Shown: piece after piece, positions 1 through 8,415 of the stretch
How the letters are laid out: every line of letters starts with the position of its first letter
How positions within the stretch are numbered: the first letter of the stretch is position 1
Assembly: GCF_003991875.1 (NCBI RefSeq)
Contig: NZ_CP031423.1
Location: 930,001-994,000 of the forward strand
Source: Microbacterium lemovicicum
GTDB taxonomy: Bacteria; Actinomycetota; Actinomycetes; Actinomycetales; Microbacteriaceae
Length of the DNA: 64,000 bases
Reading direction: 5' to 3'
Translations under genes and position numbers: made by a program
The notes under the pieces: model-generated
Told to the model about the DNA's origin: nothing
The model's input: the letters and a program-made list of their open reading frames with translations, nothing else
The model's database searches: none

Positions 1-993
1 GAAGGCGCGAAAGAGTATGAGGTGGCGCTGTCGTTCGCGGGTTCGGAGCGAGCATACGCAGCCGCGGTGGCGGAGGCGCTGCGAGTCGCCGGGGTCAGAA
101 CGTTCTACGACGAGTACGAGGACGAGGCTGTCCGCCTGTGGGGTCTTGACCTAGCCGAGGAATTCCATCGGATCTACAGTGAAGCGAGTTCTGTGGTGGT
201 CATGTTCGTATCGTCCGAGTATCGGGATCGGATGTGGACTCGTCATGAACGGCGCTCCGCAATTGAGCGTGCTCTGCGCGAGCGCCGCGAGTACATCCTG
301 CCTGTGCAGTTCGATGCGACCCAGCTCCCGGGAATTTCTGCGAACATCGGCTACCTGGCCTCTTCCGCTGTGACGCCGGAGCAACTTGCAGAGCGAATCC
401 AACAGAAGATAGTCGCGATCGGTGGTCGCATCCCTGCCCGTTCCGGAGCCACCAGCGGCTGGTTAGCGGACGGCGCTAACCGGGTTCCTGGAACAACTAC
501 CGTGCAGGTATTAGATGCGCGCGAATCGCCGATCGTTGGCGCGCAGGTAGCTCTGGTCAGAGCGAACGAAACCGCTTCCTTCGCGTCTACTGACACCGGG
601 GGCACTGCGAGCATCATGCTCCCAGGCCGGGAGATGGTCACGGCGTGGATCGCCCATCCCGATTTCCGTGCTGGAGTGGTGGACAGCCATGATTCCGCGT
701 CGGACCTGACCGTTCGCCTAATTCAGAAGCCGGGCTACTCCAGTCACATCTTCGAAACGTCGACCGGCTATTTGCCTGACTTTGAGGGTCGCTTGAATCC
801 CATCTCCGATGGGGCGCGGAGATATTTCTATGGTGACAACATCGCCGCAAACGGCACAGCCGCAAACCCTGCCCTTGTCGAACTCGATGTCCCTCTCGCA
901 GTCGAGGACCGGCAGGGACGTAGACGGCTGCTCACCTTCCGTGGATTGACTGGTCACCAGAGCCTGCTAGAAGTCGCTACTCACTCAGCGTGA
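1..993 (+). CDS. TIR-domain protein with C-terminal beta-sandwich region (5' end missing)
   Basis: The frame is open to the first base: seven codons precede the first possible start (GTG at 22) and read into the typical TIR opening 'YEVALSFAGSER', so the true start lies outside the window. A TIR fold covers about residues 1-130 counted from the GTG. It includes the strand 'SSVVVMFVSSEY' and 'WTRHE', whose Glu (about residue 76) sits where NAD-cleaving TIR domains have their catalytic Glu. Residues 158-235 ('TVQVLDARESPIVGAQVAL') resemble a carboxypeptidase-regulatory or Ig-like domain, followed by a C-terminal beta-rich module ending 'LTGHQSLLEVATHSA'. TIR proteins of this kind are known as NADases in anti-phage defence and as signalling adaptors. 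Enzymatic activity here is inference. The neighbour is a conjugation gene, which fits a mobile setting. No partner is visible because the left context is missing. Confidence 0.8.
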   Translation, partial: EGAKEYEVALSFAGSERAYAAAVAEALRVAGVRTFYDEYEDEAVRLWGLDLAEEFHRIYSEASSVVVMFVSSEYRDRMWTRHERRSAIERALRERREYILPVQFDATQLPGISANIGYLASSAVTPEQLAERIQQKIVAIGGRIPARSGATSGWLADGANRVPGTTTVQVLDARESPIVGAQVALVRANETASFASTDTGGTASIMLPGREMVTAWIAHPDFRAGVVDSHDSASDLTVRLIQKPGYSSHIFETSTGYLPDFEGRLNPISDGARRYFYGDNIAANGTAANPALVELDVPLAVEDRQGRRRLLTFRGLTGHQSLLEVATHSA

Positions 994-1265
994 CGGCACT
1001 ACTGCCCAGGTGACGCCACCGGTGACGTGTCGAGCGGTTCGGATAGCGCCGCAATCGTCCGGACCAGACGTCGGCACCGCAGGCGGCATCAGAGGTAGCC
1101 GGGGTCGCCGGCGAACCGCAGCATAGGCGTGTGGTCGAGGGTCGTCGTCGAACTGTGCGCAGTTCAACGCCGCGAGAAGCGACACGTATCTGGTATGGCA
1201 CCGCACACACGGGTAAGTGTTGCCGGGTGTAACCGACCGGCGCGGCTCCGAAGGCCACCTCGGCC

Positions 1266-1532
1266 CTAGGGGTCGTTCTCAGGGAGGGGCTCATGCAATC
1301 GGAGTGACTTCTCTTTCACGTCAAACAAACCCCGCCGCGCCCTGGCCATCGTGTATGCCTCAGCGCGGAGCTCGTTGGCGAGAGCCGAGGTGAGACGGCC
1401 TCGAGGCATCCGCACCCACCCGTCCGGAAGACGATACACATGAGTCACGCGCCGCTCGTGTGCCACCACACCCCCCGTCTGGTCGTGAGAAGGCAAGGCT
1501 GACACGGCGTCAAGAGCATGTCTGTCCGCCAA
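1266..1532 (-). CDS. Hypothetical small protein (88 aa), doubtful
   Basis: An 88-residue frame starts at TTG (1532) and ends in 'RLHEPLPENDP'. The middle ('VTHVYRLPDGWVRMPRGRLTSALANELRAEAY' region) has balanced, protein-like composition, unlike the frames around it, and is why I list it. There is no signal peptide, membrane segment or recognised motif, and no clear ribosome binding site. It lies on the strand opposite to its neighbours between the TIR gene and the relaxase, in decayed mobile DNA, so it could be a fragment. I assign no function. Confidence 0.35.
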   Translation of the reverse strand: MADRHALDAVSALPSHDQTGGVVAHERRVTHVYRLPDGWVRMPRGRLTSALANELRAEAYTMARARRGLFDVKEKSLRLHEPLPENDP

Positions 1533-1765
1533 ACGGCTGTCATCAGCAACTCATGGCCTCAGTTGTCTCGCCCATCGGACGCCAACGAGCCGAACCTGCC
1601 TCGTGCTAGGAACACGAAAGGTGGGTTGCAGCGAAGCGCGAGCCGCTTTGAGCGGAGCTGCCCGCCAAATGGCGAGAATGTCGCGCATTCGAGGAGCGGA
1701 TCGAGAACCAGATGACGCCGGCTAACGCTCAACAAGACTCATGCTGCAATGCACGCAGGCACCAA

Positions 1766-1812
1766 TGTGTAACTGCGTAGCGGTTCCGCATGAAGCGGCG
1801 TAGCTTGGTCGC
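1766..1812 (+). promoter_or_regulatory. Candidate oriT/nic region upstream of relaxase
   Basis: Immediately before the relaxase start are two direct copies of GCGTAGC (1775-1781 and 1798-1804) and a short inverted repeat GCGG-TT-CCGC around 1780-1789. The adjoining TGTGTAACTGCGTAG has the look of a nic region. MobF relaxases often act on an origin next to their own gene. No nic site can be proved from sequence alone. Confidence 0.3.
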
Positions 1813-4542
1813 ATGCGGGGAGGCTTAGAGCGGTGGAAGCGGGGTACGGAGTCGCGCGGCCTTCGGCACGCTCTCGCGTATGCGCTCGACGGTGTCTGCG
1901 ACGCGCACGTTCAGGAGTCCTCAGGTGGCGTGGCGCTGGAGGGATACAGCGGGGTCTCGGATATGGGGTGACGCGGTTCATTGTCGAGGACGGCGAGGTC
2001 TCGGCGGACGCGCTCTCGGCGGGGGCGTTGCGAGTATGGCTGGCCGGTCACGACCCGATCTCGGGGCAGGAGCGGGGGAGACCGCACCTGCGCGCGGAGT
2101 CGGATCTGCTGTTGGACGCGACGCTGAATCACCCGAGGTCGTACAGCATCGCCGCCCTGCTGCACCCCGAACTCTCAGTGGAGTTCGAGGCTCTGCAGGA
2201 CCGCATCCGCGACCGCACCGTCGTCCTGTGGCAGCAGGAGCTGAACGCCCGCCGCCGACACGGCGGCCTCATCCGCGAGGACATCTCCCGGCTCGAAGTC
2301 GTGGAGCTGCAGCACCGCCGCTCCCGCGCCCTGGACCCCCACATTCACCGGCACCTGTGGCTGAACGTCAAAGTCCGCGGCCGGGATGGGCAGTGGACGA
2401 ATGTCGATTCGCGGGTGGCGATGAAGTTCCACACCGTCATCAACGCCGAGGGCGAGTTAGCCGCCCGCACCGACCCGCAATGGTTGACAGCCCTCGCGCG
2501 GCACGGGTACACGATCGACGCCGACGGGGAGATTACGGAGTTGGCTGCGCTGGTGGCGCCGCTGTCGCGCCGGTCGGCGCAGATCGAAGCGAACCGTGCC
2601 CGTCTGATCGCGGAATGGCAGGCAGCACACGGGGGCGCGACGCCGAGCCTGGCGGTGTTGCAACAGATCGACCGGCGCGCGTGGGCGGTCGCCCGACCGG
2701 ACAAGCCCGCCGTCTTGGACGAAGAGTCCTGGGAGCGTGCCGTTCGCGAAGAACTCCAGGGCCTCGATCCCTCGATCGGTCACCCCCGCTCACTTTCGCC
2801 GCTCGCCGCGATTCCGCTTGGCCACCTGGACGTGAACCTGTTGGCGGCGATGGCGGTGGTGGATGCGAATGACCGGTCGCGGAGCTCAGGCGGACGCTTC
2901 AGCCTGTACGACCTCCATGCCGGCGCCCTTCGGGCCCTCTCCCGCACCGGCGTCATCGTTGACCGCGCAGAGCTGAACGATGTACAGCACTGCATCATCG
3001 CGACAGCGATGTCTTCAGTAGTGCGGTTAACGAGCGAGCAGAACGTGCCCGGGCATGTAAAGCAATACATGGCCACAAACACGCTCCGCTCGAAGGTGCG
3101 GCTGGCTCGCGATTTCGACCTGATCGCCACCCCCGGCCCCTCCGTCCCACGCGCCGATCTCCGAACCGCGGCAACACGGGTACTCGACGCCGACCGCCTT
3201 GACGCCTCTCAGCTCGACGCGGCCTCGGCCATCGCCGGGCATGCCGGGCTTGTCACGGTCACAGGCCCGGCCGGTGCAGGCAAAACCACGATGCTCCGCC
3301 TCGCCCACCACGCCCTCCGGGCCCGGCGGCGGCGCATGCTGGTTGTCGCTCCCACCCGGACGGCCGCGTCCATCGCCGCCGAAGAGATCGGCGCGACGGC
3401 CACGAGCCTGCACGCCCTTCTCTACGACCACGGGTTCCGATGGACTAAGAACGCCGCCGGTGCTCAGGTGTGGACCCGCCTCGCACCCGGCGACACCGAC
3501 CCGACCACCGGCGCCAGCTACTCCGGTGCTACGAAGTATCCCCTGCACAAGGGGGGACCGAATCGTTGTGGATGAGGCGGGGATGATGGACCTGCAGACC
3601 GCCGAAGCCCTCACCACCATCACCCTCGAATCTCGGGTGGGACTCGCTCTCGTGGGCGATCCGCACCAGGCCGCGCCCGTCGGACACACCGGCGCGATGG
3701 TGATCGCAACCCGCGCCACCTCCACCGCGATCGAACTCGACACCGTACACCGGTTCCGCGACCCCGCCTACGCCGCCCTCACCCTCCATCTCCGCAATCC
3801 CCGCGACCACGAGCACGCACTCGAAATCGCCCAGACACTCAACGACACTGGCCACGTCATCCGGGTCGACAGCACGGACGCCGCTCGGACCGCGATGGTC
3901 AACGCCTACTTCGACACTCACGCTCACGGGCACACTGTCGCGCTAATCTGCGGCACCAACAGCGAAGTCGACGCCGTCAACACCCTCATCCAGGAGCAGC
4001 GCGTCACGTCCGGGCAGCTCGGCGCGGCAACAGCGGCGTGGGGGAGAGGCGAGCAGCGGCTCCTCGAAGGTGACACCGTCCAAACCCGACGCAACGACCG
4101 GAGCAGTGGCGTGGAAAACCGGGCCACCTGGATCATCCACCGCATCCACCCCGACCGCATCGACCTGGTCTCACCCACCGACGCAGGCGAACACCGATGG
4201 ATCACCCACGACTACGCCGCAGACCATGTCCAGCTCGCCTACGCGTCCACCGTGCACGGCATCCAAGGCGACACCACCCACACCGCCATCGTCGGCCACG
4301 ACGTCAACGCCGCTGGCCTGTACGTTGGCCTCACCCGCGGACGCCATCACAACACCGCAATCACCCTCGCACACACGGACCACGCCGCGATCAACCAGCT
4401 CGCCAACACGATGCTCCGCGGCCATGACGAAACCAGCATCACCCAGTCCGTCAATTCGGTCCGCGACGAGCTCAGACGCTCCGCACGCCAAGCCCCACAA
4501 ACTCAGGCGCTACGCGCGCATGGGACCAGCCTCGCTCGATGA
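1813..4542 (+). pseudogene. MobF-type (TraA/TrwC-like) conjugative relaxase-helicase, two frameshifts
   Basis: The intended product is about 909 aa, nicking plasmid or ICE DNA at oriT and unwinding it for transfer. Reading starts at ATG 1813 in frame with 'MRGGLERWKRGTES...GYSGVSDMG', then must lose one frame at the GGGG run near 1967-1970 to continue as 'VTRFIVEDGEVSAD'. A second shift at the six-G run near 3550-3555 (HKG/DRIVVDEAG) restores the original frame to the stop at 4542. The His cluster of the relaxase is visible ('ELQHRRSRALDPHIHRHLWL'), as are the helicase motifs: Walker A 'GPAGAGKTTM', Walker B 'VVDEAGMM', 'LVGDPHQ', 'TVHRF', 'STVHGIQGDTTHTA' and 'YVGLTRGRHH'. I could not assign the catalytic Tyr. 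One missing base and one extra base, both in G runs, mean either true decay or sequencing error. If the latter, the gene is intact. Confidence 0.85.
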
Positions 4543-4840
4543 GCTCGTAAACCACGGTCGGAAAAGGGTCAGATCCGAGGTTTTGCCTGTCCGTTTGAGG
4601 TACCTCAGCGGCATCCTTCAACGGGCGGGTCTTACGGGAATCGTCGCTCCAGAACAGCTGACCATCGGACGTATCCAGCTGAGGCCGCGCACATGAGTCT
4701 TAGCTTGACGCGCAGCAGTTCCCCTCTGATCGTTCTCGCGACCCCCTGGCTGGTGGCGCATAGCGACCGACGAGCAGCGCGGTGAGGGATCCGCCCGCGG
4801 GCGGATCGTGTTCCCGCTAGCGGTCATCCTTGTCGGTCGC
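4543..4840. other. Intergenic, nothing recognised
   Basis: Between the relaxase stop and the lipoprotein frame I find no convincing gene, RNA or repeat. Frames crossing it are out-of-frame extensions of the relaxase. Confidence 0.5.
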
Positions 4841-5260
4841 TCAGAAGCTGACCGTGCCCCACTCGATGTCGACGACACATAGTTCACCGTTGGTCTCGCC
4901 GAAGAAGACATCGGACGGATACGACCCGCCGTTCTCGGCGGTCGTCGTATCGAGGCCCTCTAGATTGATCGTCCACTCGGCGCCAAGTGACCGCTGCTGC
5001 TGCCAAGAATCGCCAGTCAAACGTCCAGGTTCACCCCCGGATAGACCGAACCACCGCTCCGGGTCGCCGAACTCTGGCGACGACCCCGGGCACGCACGCG
5101 GGCTATCGGCCCCGGCTACAACTTCCTGAACGATCTGATCCGTGACTTCGATGACTTGCGCGCCCCCTGAGCCCCAGATCATGGTGTCGACGGAGCATCC
5201 ATTGAGGACGGCCCCGGTCGCTGCAATCGTGACTATGGCAGCTACTCGCGCGCGACTTAT
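4841..5260 (-). CDS. Predicted lipoprotein, start codon unclear
   Basis: A reading frame ending at 4841 has ATG at 5182, but the codons upstream of it encode an obvious lipoprotein signal: basic 'SRARVAA', a hydrophobic stretch 'IVTIAATGAVLNG', then Cys (lipobox VLNGC, Cys codon near 5195-5197). The real protein must therefore start near 5260. The first codons after the in-frame stop at 5264-5266 are GTC and ATA, neither a usual start, so the start has probably been damaged or the base call is wrong. The mature part (about 115 aa, ending 'GELCVVDIEWGTVSF') is acidic and probably extracytoplasmic. I do not recognise the family. Located in the mobile region next to the relaxase. Confidence 0.55.
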   Translation of the reverse strand: MSRARVAAIVTIAATGAVLNGCSVDTMIWGSGGAQVIEVTDQIVQEVVAGADSPRACPGSSPEFGDPERWFGLSGGEPGRLTGDSWQQQRSLGAEWTINLEGLDTTTAENGGSYPSDVFFGETNGELCVVDIEWGTVSF

Positions 5261-5466
5261 GACTCAAACCTACGTCGAGGGTCTTCGCCGCGCCATTGCT
5301 CGGTCCACCCCTGACCGCGTTCCAGGCGTCCGGTAGCGGATCCGCTTGCGGGCGCGATATCAGTCGCGTGGTCGAGGCGTCGCACGCAGCTGCTCCAAAG
5401 CCTGGTGGGGGAAGGTGTGCTGCTGCGAAGCACAAGCGTGGCGAGCCGCAATCCTTGCCCCGGGAG

Positions 5467-6039
5467 TCAGGGACTCGACGTGGTCCAGGCCTCGGCAAGG
5501 CTGCGGTCCAGGACGCGGCGCCAGCCTGGCGGGGCGTTCGGCTCGCGGCTGGTCGTGCCGGCCATCCAGAGGATGGCCATGAGGTCGTCGTGGGTGAAGT
5601 CCGGCGAGAGCGAGCCGTCGCGGTGTGCGGCGTCGACGAGGTCGCTGCCGAGTTCGATGGAGCGGGTGCAGGCGTTGATGAGCGCGGTCGCATCTGGGAA
5701 GCGGCGGAGCATGGCGTCGTTCATCGCCGGGTCCTCCAGCTGGAGGTCGATCATCCCCGAGACGAATTTCTCCAGGCGCCCGCGTGAGGAGCGTTCTTCG
5801 AGCGCGCGCTGGGTGAGGTCCTTCAACTTGGCGCCGGCGACCGCGGGGATCACGGCGTCGATGAGGGCCTCGCGGGAGCCGATGCGGTTGTACAGCGTGC
5901 CGATGCTCACGCCAGCATGTCGGGCGATGTCTTCGAGCGGCGCAGCGAGACCGCGGGCGCTGAAGATGTCGAGAGCGGCGGCGTGCAGCTTCTCGACGTT
6001 CTCACGCGCATCGCGTCGAAGGGCCTTCTGCTCGCCCAT
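5467..6039 (-). CDS. TetR/AcrR-family transcriptional regulator
   Basis: A 190-aa protein starting at ATG 6039. The N-terminal helix-turn-helix is clear: 'ALDIFSARGLAAPLEDIARHAGVSIGTLYNRIGSREALIDAV' spans about residues 22-63 and has the TetR pattern (GVS-GTLYNRI). The C-terminal ligand-binding half is helical and variable, as usual in the family. It is transcribed away from the SDR gene at 6156, a common arrangement in which the TetR protein represses both itself and the neighbouring enzyme until a ligand binds. The shared 115-bp interval carries a repeated CTCAACTTAG element that may be its operator. The ligand cannot be predicted. Confidence 0.88.
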   Translation of the reverse strand: MGEQKALRRDARENVEKLHAAALDIFSARGLAAPLEDIARHAGVSIGTLYNRIGSREALIDAVIPAVAGAKLKDLTQRALEERSSRGRLEKFVSGMIDLQLEDPAMNDAMLRRFPDATALINACTRSIELGSDLVDAAHRDGSLSPDFTHDDLMAILWMAGTTSREPNAPPGWRRVLDRSLAEAWTTSSP

Positions 6040-6069
6040 GGGATTCTCCCGACTCTTCTTGAGGATGAC

Positions 6070-6113
6070 CTCAACTTAGGTCTACGGTGATACTGAGGCT
6101 GCACTCAACTTAG
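6070..6113. promoter_or_regulatory. Repeated CTCAACTTAG, candidate TetR operator
   Basis: The 10-mer CTCAACTTAG occurs twice (6070-6079 and 6104-6113), 34 bp apart, in the gap between the divergent TetR and SDR genes. Each copy is itself an imperfect palindrome. Position and repetition suggest binding sites for the adjacent TetR protein. This is inference from layout. Confidence 0.45.
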
Positions 6114-6155
6114 CGGCCGCCGCCCGCGTTTCGACGCATCAAACGTCAGGATGCC

Positions 6156-6821
6156 ATGCCCCTCCTCACAGTGATCGGTGCCGGCCCCGGCCTGGGCCTG
6201 GAGATCGCCCGCGTCTTCGGCCACGCCGGCTTCACCGTCGCCCTCCTCTCCCGCCACCAGGAGAAGCTCGACGGCCTGGCTGCCCTCCTCGCCGACGAGG
6301 GGATCCAAGCCAAGGGGTTCGCCGCCGACATCGCGCGGCCCGAGACGCTGACCGCGGCGCTTCAGGCGGTCAAAGACGAGCAAGGCCCGATCGACGTGCT
6401 CGAATTTTCCCCCGCCGACGTGTCCCTCGCCCCGGCCAGCGTCCTCGAGGTCACGCCCGAGAACCTGCAGCCCCAGATCGATTTCTACCTCGGCGGGGCG
6501 CTCCGTGCTGCCGGCGCGGTCCTCCCGGACATGATCGCCCGCGGCAGCGGCACGATTCTCGTCACCACCGGCGGCGGCTCCATCACCCCCAACGCGGCCT
6601 ACGCGAACATCGGAATCGCCGCTGCAGGCCTGCGGAACTGGACACTCAACCTTCACGACGCACTCCAGCCCCAGGGCGTCTACGTCGCCCACATCGCAAT
6701 CTCCGCCCTCATCAACGCAGGCCACCCCGACGCCGCAGCCGATGTCATCGCGAAGTCCTACCTCGACCTCTACGTGAAGCGCGATCGGGCCGAGCTGCAC
6801 TACGTCGCCCACACGGCCTGA
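6156..6821 (+). CDS. Short-chain dehydrogenase/reductase family protein
   Basis: A 221-aa Rossmann-fold protein. The N terminus 'LTVIGAGPGLGLEIARVFG' is the SDR nucleotide-binding glycine pattern (GxGxGxG-like), followed by an acidic/basic loop 'LSRHQEKLD' suggestive of NADP(H) preference. The usual catalytic Ser-Tyr-Lys is not in canonical form: the region 'TTGGGSITPNAAYANIGIAAAGLRNW' has a Tyr but lacks the YxxxK motif. It may therefore be an atypical SDR, as in other short NmrA/SDR-like proteins. Divergent from the TetR gene, which probably controls it. Substrate unknown. Confidence 0.8.
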   Translation: MPLLTVIGAGPGLGLEIARVFGHAGFTVALLSRHQEKLDGLAALLADEGIQAKGFAADIARPETLTAALQAVKDEQGPIDVLEFSPADVSLAPASVLEVTPENLQPQIDFYLGGALRAAGAVLPDMIARGSGTILVTTGGGSITPNAAYANIGIAAAGLRNWTLNLHDALQPQGVYVAHIAISALINAGHPDAAADVIAKSYLDLYVKRDRAELHYVAHTA

Positions 6822-6888
6822 CTCAGGGCTGCCCGGGCTCCGAAGAGCGACGTTCAGTCGGGTCCTACCCGCCCCCAGCGTGCGCCAT

Positions 6889-7074
6889 CTGCTTCCCCCC
6901 ATCCCACAGATCGAAGAGCCGTCCTCGTAGAGCTCACCACCGCCGGAGCTGACCTCATGCGCTCGACGTCCGCCGAGCACGCAGAACCCAGCGCCGATCT
7001 CCTTGACGCGATTGATCCGGCCGATCGGGACGTGCTCGAACGTGGCATCCCACAACCGGCAAGAGGTGACTCTC
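6889..7074 (+). pseudogene. MarR-family regulator, C-terminal remnant
   Basis: In one frame this stretch reads 'HPTDRRAVLVELTTAGADLM', then 'RSTSAEHAE' and 'DLLDAIDPADRDVLER', the end of the winged helix and the last helix of MarR-type regulators. The helix-turn-helix and dimerisation start are missing upstream, where the frame dissolves. A small intact-looking frame (ATG 6957) is only the tail of this relic. It lies between the SDR gene and the first attachment-site repeat. Confidence 0.55.
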
Positions 7075-7190
7075 GATCACGACGAGATCGTTGAGGGGGT
7101 TGGCCGCCACGTCGGGCCTGCCCCGACCCATCTGATGCCAGGGAGGCGTGAGTGCGGCTGCGAGAGTTCTTCTGACACAGCCCTATATCC

Positions 7191-7382
7191 GTGTCCGATT
7201 TCCGCCAACGCTTGACAACAAAATGACAACAGATGATCGAGATCGGGCGCGATTGAGGCTCTCGCAGGCGATCGAAAAACGTTGAATTTCCGCGGTTTTC
7301 GGACCGAAAGAGAAGCGCGAAAACCCCCGGTCAGGGTTTCCGGTACCAAAGGTCGCTGGTTCGATTCCAGTCGGGGGCACCA
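7191..7382 (+). repeat. 192-bp direct repeat, copy 1 (attachment-site repeat)
   Basis: This block matches 10477-10668 over its full 192 bp with no gaps and about 12 mismatches counted by eye. It starts at GTGTCC, carries a remnant of an integrase 3' end (about 7205-7262, minus strand) and finishes with 32 nt of a tRNA 3' end. The pair brackets about 3.1 kb of decayed genes and is best read as attL/attR of tandemly inserted elements. Confidence 0.85.
7351..7382 (+). other. tRNA 3'-end fragment (att core), copy 1
   Basis: The sequence contains a T arm (CTGG-TTCGATT-CCAG), the 3' acceptor strand CGGGGGC, discriminator A and encoded CCA. The D arm and anticodon arm do not precede it, so this is not a functional tRNA gene but the piece duplicated at each integration event. 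The tRNA identity cannot be read from it. The intact gene should begin GCCCCCG and lie outside the window. Confidence 0.85.
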
Positions 7383-7393
7383 GCCGGGACAAG

Positions 7394-7432
7394 GGATCGC
7401 GGGCCATCAGGCCTCGCGATCCTTTTTCTTTT
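7394..7432 (+). terminator. Rho-independent terminator after tRNA 3' end
   Basis: Perfect 8-bp stem GGATCGCG / CGCGATCC (7394-7401 with 7415-7422), with an inner GGCC/GGCC pair in the loop, followed by TTTTTCTTTT. Placed 12 bp behind the tRNA fragment, it looks like the tRNA terminator carried along with the att site. The integrase frame on the other strand reads through it. Confidence 0.8.
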
Positions 7433-7950
7433 GACAATGAATTGGCAACAGACGATTCGTGTCGGGCGCGATCGAGAGCGATCGCAACCGCCTCCACATC
7501 ACCATCGAAGAGGTCTGCATAGACATCCAGTGTCATCGCGGCAGAGGCGTGGCCGAGCATTCTCTGGATCGATTTCACGTGCGCGCCGGCTTGGACGGCG
7601 AGGCTCGCGGCGGTGTGGCGGAGGTCGTGCGGCGTGACCCGCGGCATCGTCGGATCGGCCGCGCGGGCTTCGCGGACCGCCGCGGTGAACCATCCGTTCC
7701 TCGACGCGGGGATCAGCAGGTGGGACGTGCCGTCACCGAAGACGAGCTGATCCGCGCTCTTGCCGGCGATGAGCTCGTGCAACGGATCTAAGAGGAAGCC
7801 CGGAAACGGGACGGATCTCGACCGGTGCGACTTCGGGGTACCGACGTGCACCTGGTGCGACACCTTCACGGCGTTCTCGCGGACATCGATCCTGTGACGG
7901 TTCAGGTCACCACCAGAGTCGTCGCGCCGGCGGCTGAGAAACCTGCCCAA

Positions 7951-8239
7951 TGGATCACAAGTCGCCGGTCACGCTGGACCGGCTTCACCTAGAAGGCCGT
8001 ATCCGTATCCTCGCCCAGCGGTCCGAAGATATAAACCGGCGAGTCCGCCTCGATCAGTTCAACGGAACCCCGCTAACGACCGCTGACCGATCCTTGCTCC
8101 TGCACCGAGAGCTCGGGGATTCACGTGACGCGAGCGACTAGTGGGTTGCGATCGAGGACTCGATACGAGGAACTAGAGCGTGGATTTCTTCCGGCGCGGG
8201 ATCGACAGGCCTGGCAAGCTCAATGTCTATGCTCGGCCT
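7951..8239. other. Intergenic, no supported gene
   Basis: A plus-strand frame of 63 codons from ATG 7950 to 8141 exists but has no recognised motif and overlaps the truncated integrase. The missing N-terminal half of the integrase is not found here in any frame. I see no RNA gene or hairpin. Confidence 0.45.
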
Positions 8240-8415
8240 GTGAGTGAGCCAATGCCTGCGCTCGACCCCACTCTGCTCGCGCTCCTATCCATATTCGGCG
8301 GCGCTGCCTTGACCGTCGCCGCGGGCTTCGTCGGCGCTTGGATTCAAGGCCGGCGCGAGCACACGAAATGGCTGAGAGATCAGCGCTACCTCGCGCACCT
8401 GGACTACCTCAAGAA
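8240..8415 (+). pseudogene. Membrane-anchored hypothetical protein, N-terminal fragment
   Basis: From GTG 8240 the frame gives a plausible N terminus: a single membrane helix ('LLALLSIFGGAALTVAAGFVGAWI') followed by a basic cytoplasmic segment 'GRREHTKWLRDQRYLAHLDYL'. This is the usual start of a family of actinobacterial proteins with one N-terminal helix and a long helical body. After 'DYLKKK' it runs into the antisense of the LtrA gene, so the body has been removed by a deletion whose junction lies near 8412. The open frame continues to 8548 but that part is meaningless. Confidence 0.5.

Larger units (their letters stand above)
994..1812. other. Intergenic stretch between TIR gene and relaxase
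   Basis: Apart from one weak minus-strand reading frame (1266-1532), I see no convincing gene here. Other open frames are short and their predicted proteins are rich in Arg and Ser, as out-of-frame translations of GC-rich DNA usually are. The last about 70 bases before the relaxase hold short repeats that may belong to a transfer origin (see separate entry). Confidence 0.5.
7183..7950 (-). pseudogene. Tyrosine-family phage integrase, N-terminally truncated
   Basis: The catalytic domain is recognisable: 'GTPKSHRSRSVPFP', 'HDLRHTAASLAVQAG' (His-x-x-Arg box), 'MLGHASAAMTLDVYADL' (His box and nucleophilic Tyr). The core-binding domain and the first catalytic Arg (box I) are gone. Homology starts at about 7905 and the frame upstream closes with a stop at 7969-7971, with only TTG at 7950 as a start. 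At the C terminus the frame runs through the tRNA 3' end and terminator without a stop, giving the telltale 'PPTGIEPATF'. True integrase sequence probably ends near 7430. The gene points at the attachment site, as integrases of tRNA-inserted elements often do. Inactive by truncation. Confidence 0.8.

Noticed and set aside
1880..2872. A second 330-codon frame inside the relaxase
   Set aside because: Arg/Pro/Gly-rich shadow of the relaxase frame, lacking any motif.
7300..7382. A complete tRNA gene at the first attachment repeat
   Set aside because: Only T arm and acceptor 3' strand fit. The ACCCCCGG upstream could mimic a 5' acceptor but leaves no room for D and anticodon arms, and it is not kept in copy 2.
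7950..8141. 63-codon plus-strand gene
   Set aside because: No motif, no ribosome site and overlap with the truncated integrase; kept only as a note.
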